Source: Tenrec ecaudatus
Taxonomy: Eukaryota > Chordata > Mammalia > Afrosoricida > Tenrecidae
Assembly: GCF_050624435.1 (NCBI RefSeq)
Contig: NC_134534.1
Span: 63,077,501-63,141,500 of the forward strand
Length of the DNA stretch: 64,000 bases
Direction of reading: 5' to 3'
The notes below the pieces were generated by a model, which was not told the origin of the DNA, did no database searches, and was given only the letters and a program-made list of their open reading frames with translations. A program made the position numbers and the translations under genes. Shown in pieces: positions 23,740-35,480 of this stretch. Position 1 is the first letter of the stretch, and every line of letters begins with the position of its first letter.

Positions 23740-24598
23740 TGTTGTTAGGTGCCATCGAAATGGTTTCTACCTATAATGACCCTACATACAACAGAAAGAA
23801 ACACTGCCTGGTCCTGCACCGCTCTACAATTATTCCTACACCTGAGTCCATTGTTGCAGCCAAGGTTACTCAATTTCCTTGATAGCCTTTCTCTTCTCTG
23901 CTGCCCCTCCACTTTACAAGACATGATGCCCTTCTCCAGGGACTGGTCTCTCTTGAAAATACATCTAAAATATGAAAGATGAAGTCTTGCCATCATTTCC
24001 TTTAAGGAGCACTCTGGTCACACTTTTTCCAAAAGAGTTCGGTTTGTCCTTTTAGCAATCCGTGATACTTCCAAAATTCTCCAGCAATGCCACAATTCAA
24101 ATACATCGATTCTCCTTTGGTCTTCCTTATTCAATGTCTAACTTTGAAAGGCAAATGAAGCGATTGAAATTATCGTGACTTGAATCAGGTGCACCTTAGG
24201 CCTCAAAGTAACATCCTTGCTTTTCGATACTCTAAAGAGGCCTGGTGCAGCAGATTTACCCAATGCAACTCATCTATTGATCTCTTGACGACTGTTTCCA
24301 TAAGCATTTACTGTGAATCCAAGCAAGATGAAATCCTTGAGAACGTTGATCTTTTCTCCTTTGATCATGGTGATACCTATCAGGCCTTTTGTCAGCATTT
24401 TGGTTTTCTTTACATTAAGTTGTAATGCATGCTGAGGGTTACGATCCTTGACCCTCCTCAGCAATGTTTCAAGGCCTCCTCCCTTTAAGTAAGCAAGGTT
24501 GTCCTATCTGACAATTGAAGATTGCTAATAAGACGTCCTTCATTCCTGATGCCACGTTCTTCTTCATATACTCAAGATTCTCTGAATATTTGCTCAAT
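23740..24598 (-). mobile_element. RTE LINE, 3' half (left of mariner)
   Basis: This minus-strand RTE element starts at the 3' tail (GTTGTTGTTAGGTGCCATCG on plus). It covers the end of the reverse transcriptase region, where LNVKKTKMLTKG and FILLGFTV match the post-active-site part of RTE/BovB-type RTs. It stops at a TA where a mariner is inserted and continues at 25860. The frame has stops and is inactive. Confidence 0.82.
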
Positions 24599-24599
24599 A

Positions 24600-25857
24600 C
24601 GAGGGGTTGCCCCCCACAAACCAGAATTTATTTCGTCAAAGTTATGTGTTTAATTTTTTAAAGCAAAACAACCTCATTGCCTTCAAAGTAACCCCATACA
24701 CTTAGTATGTTTGTCAAATCTGCACTTTCATTCCTGGAAACATTTTTCAAACTCGTCTATTTGGATAGCTGACAGCACCTCCCTCATTTTCTTCTTCACC
24801 TCTTCTACATCCTGAAATCAATGTCCTTTAATATCTCTCACCACTCTCAGAAACAAAAAGAAGTCACGTGGAACAAGGTCAGGTGAGTAAGGTGTTTAAG
24901 GCAAGAGAGACATGCTGTTTTATCCCCAAAACTGGTGTACTGAGATGACTACATGAGCAGGTGCATTATTGTGATGGCAAAACCAGCCCCTGTCTGCCAC
25001 ACATCAGGCCACTTTTATGACACACTTTTACACAATCTTTTCAGAACTTCTAAATCAGTGGTTCTTAACCTGTAGATTGCAACTACTTTGGGGGTTGAAT
25101 GACCCTTTCACAGGGGTCGCCTAAGACAATCAAAAAAAACATATAAATCTTTCACAATATATAATTACATACTGTTTTGTGATTAATCACCATGCTTCAA
25201 TCATGTTTAATTATTTTCAATTTGTGATAATGAAAATATATCCTACATATCAGATATTTAAATTATGATTCATAGCAGTAGCAAAATCACAGTTATGAAA
25301 TAATGTTGTGGTTGGGGAGTCATCACAACATGAGAAACTGTATCAAAAGATTGAGGCATTAGGAAGGTTGAGAACCACTGCTCTAAGTAGAAAGCTTGAT
25401 CAACAGTCTGACCTGGTGGAACGAACTCCAAATGCACTGAGTTGACACCTTCATCCATTAAGGAAGTTGGTGGACATCCAGAATGAGGTTTGTCATCAAT
25501 CAACATTTCACCTTTTTTGAAACAAAAAACCACTCTTGCACTTGAGTTTTTTTCATAGTGCTGCTCTTGTAAGCTGTGTTCAACATCACAACAGTTTCTG
25601 TGGCATTTTTCCCAAGCAGGAAACAAAAATTCACAGATGCATGCGTACTCTTAATTCAGCCATCACAAAAAATTATGTTTGAGCAAAACTGCTTTTTTGA
25701 AAGAATTCACTGTGACCAGAGAGAACCTACCCAGGTGATGTCACTGGGCGACCTAGCTCAGAGAGAATTCCTGAATGCTTTTTCGCCTAGTGGGAAAAAT
25801 GCTCAGCAGAGCATTTTTTCCATTGGGGGTGGGGGTGGGGGCGGGGATCGACCCTCC
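24600..25857 (-). mobile_element. Mariner-like DNA transposon, inactive
   Basis: The element is flanked by TA dinucleotides (24598-24599 and 25858-25859). Its ends are imperfect inverted repeats, CGAGGGGTTGCCCCCC on the left and the complement of GGGGCGGGGATCGACCCTCC on the right. Minus-strand transposase remnants include KGEMLIDDKPHSGCPPT (the linker after the helix-turn-helix) and VHLEFVPPGQTVDQAFYLE. It is interrupted by a 325-bp hAT element and by stops. Confidence 0.8.
25056..25380 (+). mobile_element. hAT mini-transposon, SPIN/URR1-like
   Basis: The 325 bp element has inverted ends CAGTGGTTCTTAACCT and AGGTTGAGAACCACTG. Its flanks TTCTAAAT and CTCTAAGT match at six of eight positions, fitting the 8-bp target duplication of hAT elements. 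The interior, including GACCCTTTCACAGGGGTCGC and TTATGATTCATAGCAGTAGC, looks like the SPIN/URR1 non-autonomous family as I remember it. It has no coding capacity and would need a transposase supplied in trans. Confidence 0.82.
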
Positions 25858-25859
25858 TA

Positions 25860-26965
25860 CACAGATTGAGCAAATATCACCACACACAGCTTTCCTGATT
25901 TTAAACCATGCAGCATTTCCTTGTTCTGTTTGCAAAACCTCTTCTTGATTTTCCTGATCTATGGGCAAGTTATGCTTAAGCACGATGAAGCGTGCTGGAA
26001 ATCCCATCTTCCTCAGAGTTGACCATAGTTTGGTATGGTCCACACAGTCACATGTCTTGGCACAGTCAATAAAACATGAGTAAGCACTTCTCTGCTTTCA
26101 ACCAAGATTCATCTGACATCAGCAATGATATCCCTTGTTCCATGTCCTCTTCTGAATCCAGCCTGAACCTCTGGCAGCTCAATATACTGCTTCAATCGTG
26201 GTTGGGTGGTCAGCAGAAAAAATTTACTTTCATGTGATATCAAAGATTTGTTCTATAATTTGAGCATCTGTTGGGTCACCTTTCCTTGGAATGGATCCAA
26301 ATATGGATCTCTCCCAGTCAATTGGTCAAGTAGCTGTGCTCCAGATTTCCTGCCATGGATGAGTGAGTGCTTCCAGTGCTTCTTCAGCATGTTGAAATAT
26401 TTTCTTTGGCATTCCATCAGTTGCCGAGCCCTTGTTTTTGGCTAATCCTTTCAGGGCAGCTTGAACTTCTTCCCTCAGCACCACTGGTTCTTATCCAGAT
26501 GCTACCTTCTGAAATGGCGGAATATTGATGAGCGATCTTCAGTCCAGTGACTGTGTGTTCTTTCCATCTTCTTTTGATGCTGCTCCCTGCCTCAGTCAAT
26601 GTTTGCCCACAGAATCTTTGAAGATTGAAACTTGAAGCGTGAAGTTTTTCTCTTGAGTTCTCTCAGTTTAAGATATGCTGAGTATTTTTCAATTCCGGGT
26701 CTATGCACATTGCATTATAATATTTGACTTGGATTTCTCCATCTGTCCTTTGAAATTTTCTGTTCCACTCTTTGACTTCATCATTTCTTCCATTTGCCTT
26801 AGCTACTCTAATGGCATGTTCTAGAGCGTCTTTTGACATCCACGTTGATACGTTCATTCTTGTCTTTTTAATTACCATTTGCCTTCTTCATGAAGGATGT
26901 TCTTGACATGCTCCTGCAGCTCATCAGTGCTATACTTTAGTATTTCACAGCGTGCATAACCAGAG
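25860..26965 (-). mobile_element. RTE LINE, 5' part (right of mariner)
   Basis: Minus-strand continuation of the RTE. DHTKLWSTLRKMGFPARFIVL is the RT region just before the strand that leads into the active site, and further upstream RT/linker sequence is recognisable to about 26960. The join with 24598 is collinear once the mariner is removed. Several stops are present. Confidence 0.8.
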
Positions 26966-26969
26966 TTTG

Positions 26970-27490
26970 CTTACCCAACCTCCATTATAGATATTCAGGT
27001 TATTCCATTGTTTTTGGTATTACAAATGATGCTATAATAAACATGACTGTGCCTTGGTGTGTTATAAGTCAGAACCAACTTAATGACATATAACAAAAAT
27101 AAATGCCTTGTTGGGATCATGGTTCTGATTTGTCTAAGGTCTATGCCTAGTTGTGGGATTGTTGCGATGGCATGAATTAGTGCTGTGGTGTTAGGCTTCA
27201 CACTTAAGCATTTGATTCATCTTGAGTTTATTTTATGAGTAATATGCAACTTGCTTCATTTTTTGTTCATGAATATTCCATTTTTCTAGCACATTTGCTA
27301 AATTGATGATCTTTTCACAGAATCATCTGTCCACAGGTGAACGGATTTATTCCTGGGTTCTCAATTCTGTTCCATTGGTATGTGGGTCTATCATTGCCCT
27401 GGTGCGAAGCTGTTGGGTCTCCTGTGACTGAATAGTATGTCAATCAATCAGGAAGTATGAGACTTTCTACTTTTTTCTTTTAATCATGCT
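26970..27490 (-). mobile_element. Old L1 ORF2/3'-region fragment
   Basis: Phrases such as TTCCATTGGTATGTGGGTCT and GATGCTATAATAAACATG on the plus strand are reverse complements of ancient mammalian L1. A short RTE/SINE-tail-like piece (27055-27100) sits within it. Confidence 0.55.
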
Positions 27491-28320
27491 TTGCTTATCA
27501 AGAGTCTCTTCATTTCCACAAAACGATGCACATTATCTTTTCCATATACAGTTCCATGACATCAAGGAAGCAAGGTGCAACTACGGCGATGCCTGTAACT
27601 TAAGGCAGGTCCCGAATCCTTATGCCTCTCTTCCCTAATTCCGTAGAAGAAAAGGTAATGAAATTTTCCCATGGAACTTTTTGATTTTATATTTATATCT
27701 ATATATTCAAGATTAGTGAAATCTAACTAGAGGAAAGAGTCATGAATGTGAATCTGATTTTGAGTATCTATTTTCATCAGGTTTATTTATTAAGATGCTA
27801 AATATTCACATTTGAATACCAACATGCTTTTCAATTTGTGTATATGCTCTAATATACATACTGAAAGCATTTTCTTTAAAATACCTAAACTGTTTTTACA
27901 AAAACATTCACATAAAATGAGTTGCCAGAAAAATGAGATCAGTAATGTGACATTTTAAAGATAATAGACACTATTAAGTAGTATTTATTGAAGGGTGATA
28001 AGAACATTTGTGAGCAAAACCACGATCAAATTATCAAATTTCATAATAGATTTCATTAAGCACTGCATTAATAATTGGAGAGCTCAACATTGAACACAAC
28101 CTTGCACGTCAATATAATTCAATTAGTTTTTTTTTCAAAACTAGCTTGTCAATAATAACACACACACATCATATAAAGAACTCAACTCTAACTTCAAACA
28201 AAAGTACAGTGACAAAGAAGACAGGCTTTGTTTGTACCTTGAACTGAGCCATGGAAAGACATTGTAACAGACAAATTAGCCTTTTAAAAAATTTTCGATA
28301 AATCTGTTGATCTTATAACT
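27491..28320. other. Intergenic, nothing recognised
   Basis: AT-rich sequence with no gene or clear repeat visible. Confidence 0.5.
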
Positions 28321-28324
28321 AGAC

Positions 28325-28502
28325 ACTGTGGAATTCAATCAGACTCAGTGACCTCACGCACAATGGAAGGATGCCTTGTCCAGTCTTTTGCCCTCTTCAA
28401 AACCATTGCTATATTTGAGCCCACTATGTCAAGTCATCTCCCTGAGCACAGCACTCATTTTCACTGACCCTCTATTTTATTAACCTGATGTCATTTCTGA
28501 GA
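28325..28502 (-). mobile_element. RTE LINE 3'-end fragment
   Basis: Minus-strand RTE tail ending at GATGTCATTTCTGAGAAG, the same internal point at which the fragment at 19523-19682 ends. A plus-strand SINE follows directly. Confidence 0.65.
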
Positions 28503-28504
28503 AG

Positions 28505-28660
28505 AAGCCCTGGTGGTGATATCGGTTGGACGTTGCATTGCTTATCACAAAGTTGGCAGTTCAAACCCACCAGGTGTTCTATAAATGAAACGCGAGTCTA
28601 TCTGTTCCCATAAAGATTCACTGTCTTAGAAGTTAATATAAGTTCATCATGCATCAGAAG
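28505..28660 (+). repeat. Afrotherian-type SINE
   Basis: The copy starts AGCCCTGGTGGTGATATCGG and has GGCAGTTCAAACCCACCAGG (B-box-like). The 3' part is degraded. Confidence 0.72.
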
Positions 28661-31600
28661 CAATTCACAGTAGTATATTTGGCTTATGTTTGCTTTCATA
28701 TTTTTCTCTAGCTAGATAAAATCTTAGTACCCTTGTTTCTTTTAAACATTTTGTTTTTAAAATGTTTGAAATTTGGTTTTAGTTACTAAAATTTTCTGAT
28801 GAGTATTTAACAAGGAATTTTAGAACTGGAATATATTTCAGAGAGACCTGTGAAAACCAGTATTGCCATAAACGCTTCATTACTAGTATTGTCACAGGAT
28901 TTCAGAATATTTTCATTTCAAGTATCAACATTTATTTCTAGTTACATTTGGCCTTCTTGTGTGGAAAGTTGTAAAGAAGAAAAGAAATCATGGCTTATAT
29001 TTCTTTTGATGTCTTTATTTTAGTTATATCCTGGTACATTAAAATTTACCAAAAATATGTTGGCATAAAAGCACTATCATCTAATTACATTGTATTATTC
29101 AATTTTTTTAAATCAAGTATGTTCATTTTTTTCTGTCTAATTATAGTTTATTTACTTTTCCCTCACTTATTCTAGGATCTCCATTCTTTATAAGATAAAA
29201 TTCAAAAAAAGTCTTAAATCACCCACAAACAGAAAATACCTAGAGTGTATTTTACAATTCAAAGGGAGTTCCAAATGTGGATGTTACATATGATCTCAAT
29301 GCAGTTGCATAGAAATGACAAAATACATTTGAAAGTTTAATTTATAGGAATTGTGCTTATAAATAGTACCAAGGTAAAATGTGTATTTCTTAGCAGCCCT
29401 GCTTTTCTCAGCTCTTACAAATGCACCAGTTGAATGCATTGCCCATCTTATCTGAATCTACCTGGGAATCAGGAGATAGTTTTGGCCTCAGTGTAAATTG
29501 CTGTGTGTACTTGGCCAGATCTCAAAATCCACGTGAGACTAGCACTTTGAGCTTTCAGTAATTACTGAAAATTCTTAACCTACAGGAATGAATTTAAAGT
29601 GATTCTCATTTATGGCACCTTGCTAATTGCACCTGTGTAATTATTTACTGTGTCTGCCTGCAAGGGCATAGGCTGTATCATTCACACTGTCTGTATCTTT
29701 AGCATTGCCACATAAAACTTGAGCCTCAGGACTGTAACCTTCGTGTCATTCCAGCTACCTATTTCAGACGTCCCATCACTCAGAGAGGATTAACCACTTC
29801 CTTGAAGTAGTACTACTTTCTTTCCAAACAGGTATTAGATAATCAAAATAGGTAGAAAAGTAGGTATTATAGAAGCCTTTAAAGTTACTATTTATAAATT
29901 TAAAAGGCTTCATGGTCTACGCGATGTCGATTTGTTTTAAGTGGATAGTTTGATTATTATAAAATGTCTAGTAATACTTATAAGTTGTTGGTCTGCTTTG
30001 TGTAAATTCCTATTGCAATGTATTACTAGACAATGCAATAGCAGAAGTATAGTAGAATGTCATAAAAATGCAATATATTTTAGGGCTCTCTGTATATATT
30101 CAAATTATAATCCATACCAGATATTGAGGATCACTGTTTCAAAGAGGAAGACAGTTTGCTAATGCCTCTACTAGTTTAGAATATGGGTTGATTCATCTAA
30201 CCCCTTCAAGTTCACCTGTCAGCATTGTAAGAATAATTTATCATAAACAGCCTGACAACTGTATTATTTTTCAAAAATATTTTACAGAACAATTCCTTCC
30301 AAATATGTATTAAGGAACAAAGAAAAGGGAGATGCAAATGCTAAGCTATTTTTCAGACAATATCTAATGTCTGTCTTAGATCATCATTTTGAAGGCACAC
30401 TTTAATCTGGTGCAGTCACAAGGTTAATTCTGCCCATGAACTATTAAAAATAATTTAAGATAGTACTCCTACATTGCATATCCTTAGTCTTAAAATAGAT
30501 TTCCATGGTGGAAACCAAATATAACACCTTCCTGGATTGTCTTGTAAAACATAAGTCATATGATGACATATATCCCTACATATCCCTGTTCCCTTTCATT
30601 TATTGGAACGTGACTATTGAATTCTTATTTTTAACTCTCCTTCCTCATGAGTCAATCCCCATAATCTAGTCAAAATTGTTCTAAGAGTGTATTTCCTCCA
30701 TATAATTGACACCGAGTTCCCTCAGCTAAAGTGTTCCCTGTCCCATCTTGACTCTATCCAAATCCTGCTCATGCACACATCCGCAGTACACTGTCTTCCA
30801 TTACACACTGCCGAGGTCACTGAACTTTTACCTGCATTCCCTTATTGAATGTACCTTTAATGATATTTGCTAACATTGTCTTTTTAGTGCTTACTAATCC
30901 CCAGATTTTATGACAATACTTTTGATAAACTTTTCTCAGTTAATCTGAGATATTTGTACTATATTGTTAATATATACTAACCTAACTGGTGTTTGTCCTG
31001 TAATTAATCTTTTCTCTCTCTGTTTGTTTCATTTATTTATTTAACAGACAAGGGAATTGAGACTCAAAGAAATCTTGCAAATAATTTTGAAGTGCTACAC
31101 ACTAGTGTCTAGATTTAAATCTAGGCAGCACCTAAATTCTTTACCTCAGTGTTACACTGCTTGCTAACCTTCATTTCATTCTACTTCTGATTTACATGTT
31201 CAGAACTTGCAGAGGTGATTCTATAGCAAGTAAGTAATATACTATTGTGTACCCTCAAGAATGACGCTTTTGGAAACCATTTCAGAAGTTTCTTCCTTAG
31301 ACAAAGCAGTCTCACTCTAAATTTACATCAATGTGTTTTTTTTCCCAAACAAATTCCACTACCTGTATTGATTTGCACTTCTGTTCTCATTTGTCTTCCA
31401 GCCAAGTCTTCATTACATCTTTTCATTTATATTTAAATTGAATTATTATACATTGCAAGGCCATTGATGATTTATTTTTAAAAGAATTAATAATATAACC
31501 TAATTTCATTTCTTTCTTTTACTGTCATTATCATAGGGTGAATAGACTTAACATTTCCCCCATGAATTATCAGTGTATTATAAATCCATGTACTCCATAG

Positions 31601-31934
31601 ACAGGCATTAAAATTATAACTAAGTATCTATTAGGCTGTCTGTGGCTCTAATGCCTACAATATCAGCATGATGTCTTGTGTCAATAACAATTCATTTAAA
31701 CAAACACAAAAAGTCAAACGGAAAAATCTTTTGAACTTTGAGGATGTTTGTGACATATAAAAATGTAATAAATATTGTGATGGAATATTATCCTCTTTAT
31801 ACAGGGCTGCATTTCAAAAATGGAATGTAATTGATAAATCACCTTTAAATGTCTATGAGAACTAAACTGTTGATTAACTTCATCATGTAACTTCTAGTTG
31901 ATAGTATGCAATTATAAAAAGCAGGTAATTGATG
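28661..31934. other. Intergenic, ancient repeat relics only
   Basis: I find no gene. Weak MIR-like sequence is seen near 29440-29520 and, reversed, at about 31050-31140. An L2-like 3' segment may lie at 30715-30900. The remainder is unassigned AT-rich DNA. Confidence 0.4.
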
Positions 31935-32050
31935 TGCTTTATACAATTGATGTATGTATATGTATGGATTGTGATAAGAGTTGTATGAGCCCTTAATAAA
32001 ATGTAAAAAAATAAAATAAAAATAAATTAAAAAAGGAAATGATTAGGGCA
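31935..32050 (+). mobile_element. L1 3'-terminal fragment
   Basis: Contains the lineage L1 terminus TGTATGGATTGTGATAAGAG and AATAAAATG followed by an A-rich tail. Confidence 0.75.
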
Positions 32051-32104
32051 AAAAAAGAGCAGGTAATTATATAGTACTTAAGAAAAATAAACTCTTCCCC
32101 AAAG

Positions 32105-32225
32105 GCTTTCCAGGTCTGTAAACAGTTATAGACTGTCGTAGAAACCCACAGGCAGAGTTCTACTGGGTCCTACAATCATTCTGAGTTAGAATTGACTTGA
32201 TGGCAGAGTGAGTTTGCTTGTTTGT
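32105..32225 (+). repeat. SINE 3' part
   Basis: Plus-strand 3' half: GTAGAAACCCACAGGCAGAG, then TTAGAATTGACTTGATGGCA. Confidence 0.7.
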
Positions 32226-32589
32226 TTGCTTGTTTTGGAACAGGAAAGAAGGAGGAAAATGTTAGTAGCAGAAGATGCTAACCTGTGATGTTGACACAAC
32301 ATTGGCCTCAGCCTCCGTAGCTGAGATGCGTCGGCTTCTGAATTGTACTGAGGAGAGCAGGAGGAGGTGGCCCCCATCCCTTGCTTATTTACAAGTCTGT
32401 ACATTGCTCACTCTGACGTGATCTGTCCCACATATATCAGAGGGAAAAAAAATCCAGGAGTCAGATAGGTTTATGTTTAGATTTTCTCTAGAAATTTTAA
32501 TGGAATTTTCAGGGAAAGGCAGAGAAGTAAACAATACAAACTACAAGAGTCTAATTGAAATAGACTATATATATAATACATTATAATAA

Positions 32590-32630
32590 ACAATGTTATA
32601 TATATATGTATATATATATATATATATATC
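32590..32630. repeat. (TA)n microsatellite
   Basis: Interrupted TA dinucleotide run. Confidence 0.85.
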
Positions 32631-32639
32631 TGACTTTTT

Positions 32640-33439
32640 CTTTAAATTGAACTTCTCCTGTGGCTTGGAGCAAGAACTATTATTTCTCTTCACATTTCCT
32701 CTGTAAATGTACAGTCCACTCTCCTAATCCACACCGAGGTATAAAAATTACTAATTTCTTAATTTAAAAGAAGTTTTTATAATTATTTCGATAGTAATGA
32801 CTGATGTAAGTATAAAGTAGCGGTTTGCTCATAAGTGGCTGTGTATGCTGAGGATGAATGTCTACGCGCTGCCCACTCACAGGCTGCCTTAAAGACGGAG
32901 TGCTGATTCACAATCTACACCAGTCCTTTCGGGTCAGAGTTCCACCCAGTGGTACGAACCTCTCCATGGTGGTCTTGGGATTTATCTTGATCAAGTTGCA
33001 CACACGAGACATACATACGGTGTTGGCATTGAAATGAAAATACTCACAGAGAGCATATGGTGTATTACAGGAAAATCCCATCACAAGCAATTTTCCCCTT
33101 TATATCAGGATGGAAAGCATATCTTCCCATAGGTGCCCCTCTCTTTACAGTGTGGGCAAGGCCACCAAGGATCGTCCCTGACCTGATTTCATATTACAGG
33201 GTTGTGTATTTCATGCATAGAAGGCAATAAAATTATTCTGTCCTCGTCACTGGAAGAGGGGAGGAATCAGATATGGGGATGCCAGCCCATAATTGTTTTG
33301 TTTGTTTTTTAGCCCTGCTGCTCACTGGTGGTAGTGAGATGAGGTGAAGTGAGGTGAGGGAGGGAGGGAAGGAGGGCGGGGTTTACAATCAATTCTGAAG
33401 CCCAAAGATGACTACATGGTACAGAGAAAGGGAAAACTG
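32640..33439. other. Intergenic, nothing firmly recognised
   Basis: There is no gene. A G/A-rich simple tract lies at 33335-33380 (GAGGTGAGGGAGGGAGGG). Confidence 0.45.
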
Positions 33440-33600
33440 CATAATGCCTAGTGGTGCTAGCCACAAGGACAAGGATTCAACTTCCACAAGCCATCTGTGG
33501 GGGAGATGAGGAGACTGTCCCCTTAAAGGCATACACAATCTTGGTAGGCCCACTGGGATCGCTGCGAGGTGGAACGGACTTGTCTTTGTGATTTTTGGTG
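33440..33600 (+). repeat. Afrotherian-type SINE
   Basis: Degraded plus-strand copy: GTGGTGCTAGCCACAAGGAC, GGGGGAGATGAGGAGACTGT, GGATCGCTGCGAGGTGGAAC. Confidence 0.65.
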
Positions 33601-33796
33601 GGCCATCAGGCTGCCATTGCTCCAGCCGGGTAGAGGTGGATTGTGCTAAAGTGGCTGCTTCTCTCAAAATTGGAATTCAACAGATAAATTGGGATGTTTT
33701 AAAAATTTATAAACAATACATTTAAAGGACTGATGTAAATAAAAGGATGAAGAAAAAAATACCACGGAAAAGAACGACAATATTTGGGTGTTGAAG

Positions 33797-33945
33797 CCCT
33801 GACGGCTTAGTGTATTATGTACTGGGTTGTACCAGACCAGTCGGTGCTCTGCAGGAGAAAGGCGAGGCTGTCTCCTCTCTCAGGGAGCAGTTGGCTCTTC
33901 TCTGCTCAAAATGGTGGCTATGAGGCTCTGAGCCAGAGCAGACGG
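33797..33945 (+). repeat. Afrotherian-type SINE, degraded
   Basis: Begins AAGCCCTGACGGCTTAGTGT, with GGAGAAAGGCGAGGCTGTCT in the body. The tail is diverged. Confidence 0.62.
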
Positions 33946-34417
33946 AAGGCAGTGATTTGGGCAAGTTGTTCTCTTCTTCTGGGGTGGTTACTGTGCAGCA
34001 GGAATTGGGGAGAGCAGGAGCAGTGGGGTGAAGGACTGCTGACTTTCAGACTAAACCTTCAAGTGAAATTTGGCTTTCAGAATTATGTATGTGAATTTCC
34101 TTGAAAAACATAAAAGAAAACAAAGGAAATAAATATAATTCTATAAAAATAAAATTGACTGGTCCTTATGATTTCTTACAAATAAACATTCAAAATGAAC
34201 AGAGGACACGAGCAAAGAAAACTTCTAAGTTAAAAGTTTATGTGCCAAAGTACATGTACATAAGATCAAGTCAGCTTAGGTAATCATATTCATAATTAGT
34301 CTGCCCAAATTAAAGGGAAAACAAAGCAGCACAATTAAAGTACATCTGACTTATAAACACTAGACTTAGAGAACTCAGTATAAATTCAATTTTTGTACGC
34401 ATAAACGATACCATCTG

Positions 34418-35480
34418 AAGGGCCCCAAAAACATCCAATGGGAAGTCGATGCCCTCTTTAACAAGTGGTGCTGGAAAAAATGGATAGTTACCTGCAGAAA
34501 AATGAAGCAAGATCCTTATCTCACTCCGTGCACAAGAATAAACTCAAGGCGAATCACAGACCTTGAAGTAAACCCCAAACTATTAGGGCCATCAATGAGG
34601 GAATTGGGACCAACTTGAGAACTTTGGCACAGGGAATACACAGGCTATCAGAGATAGAGAAGGACACAAACACAGAGGAGGCACAAATTGACAAGTGGGA
34701 TATACTGAAGATAAAACACCTGTGTATATCGAAAGAATTCACCAAGGGATTAGTAAGAGAGTCCATGGAGTGGGAAAACATCTTTAGCAATGACATATCA
34801 GACAAAGGCCTTATTGCTAAAATCTACAATACTCTGGTAACTCCCAAAAAGAAAAAAGAAATGCCCACAGAGGAGGTCAGCAAAGGACCTGAACAGAAGT
34901 TTCACAGGGCCAGAAATCTGAATGGCCAACAAACATATGAGAAAATGTTCCGGATCTTTAGCCATAAGAGAAATACAAATTAAAACAATGAGGTGCCACC
35001 TAACACCCTCAAAGGTAGCTCAATTCAAAAACTCAGAAAGCAGCAAGTGTTGGAGGGCCTGTGGGGAGACAGGAACTCTCATCCACTGCTGGTGGACCTG
35101 TAAGTATGTACAGCCACTATGGAAATCGATTTGGCAGTATCTAAAACAGATGGAAATTGAGCTACCATGCGACCCAGTAATCCCCCTACTGGGCATATAC
35201 CCAGAAGAGGCAAGAAACAAACCAAGGCCAGACATCTGTGCTCCAGTGTTCATTGCAGCACAGTTCACAATTGCAAGGAGTTGGAAGCAACCCAAATTTC
35301 CATCAACTGACGATTGGATTAAAAAGCTGTGGTATATACATACAATAGAGTACTAGGCATTGCTAAAAAGCAGTGATGAATGTATGAAGCGCATTGCTGC
35401 ATGTGAAGAACTGGAGGAAATCATGCTAAGCAAAGTAAGCCAAGCAAAAAAGGGCAAGTACAACATGAGTCCACTGAGGT
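34418..35480 (+). pseudogene. L1 ORF2 C-terminal remnant
   Basis: This is the last third of L1 ORF2 on the plus strand, carried by pieces open at 34615-34983 and 34922-35356 with a frameshift between them. The C-terminal Cys/His motif is intact, but the endonuclease and reverse transcriptase are missing because of the 5' truncation, so no activity is possible. Confidence 0.8.

Noticed and set aside
24590-25875. Apparent inverted repeat of flanking TATTTGCTCAAT sequences as a transposon feature
   Set aside because: The near-palindrome is part of the RTE coding sequence around the TA target; the mariner ends lie inside it.
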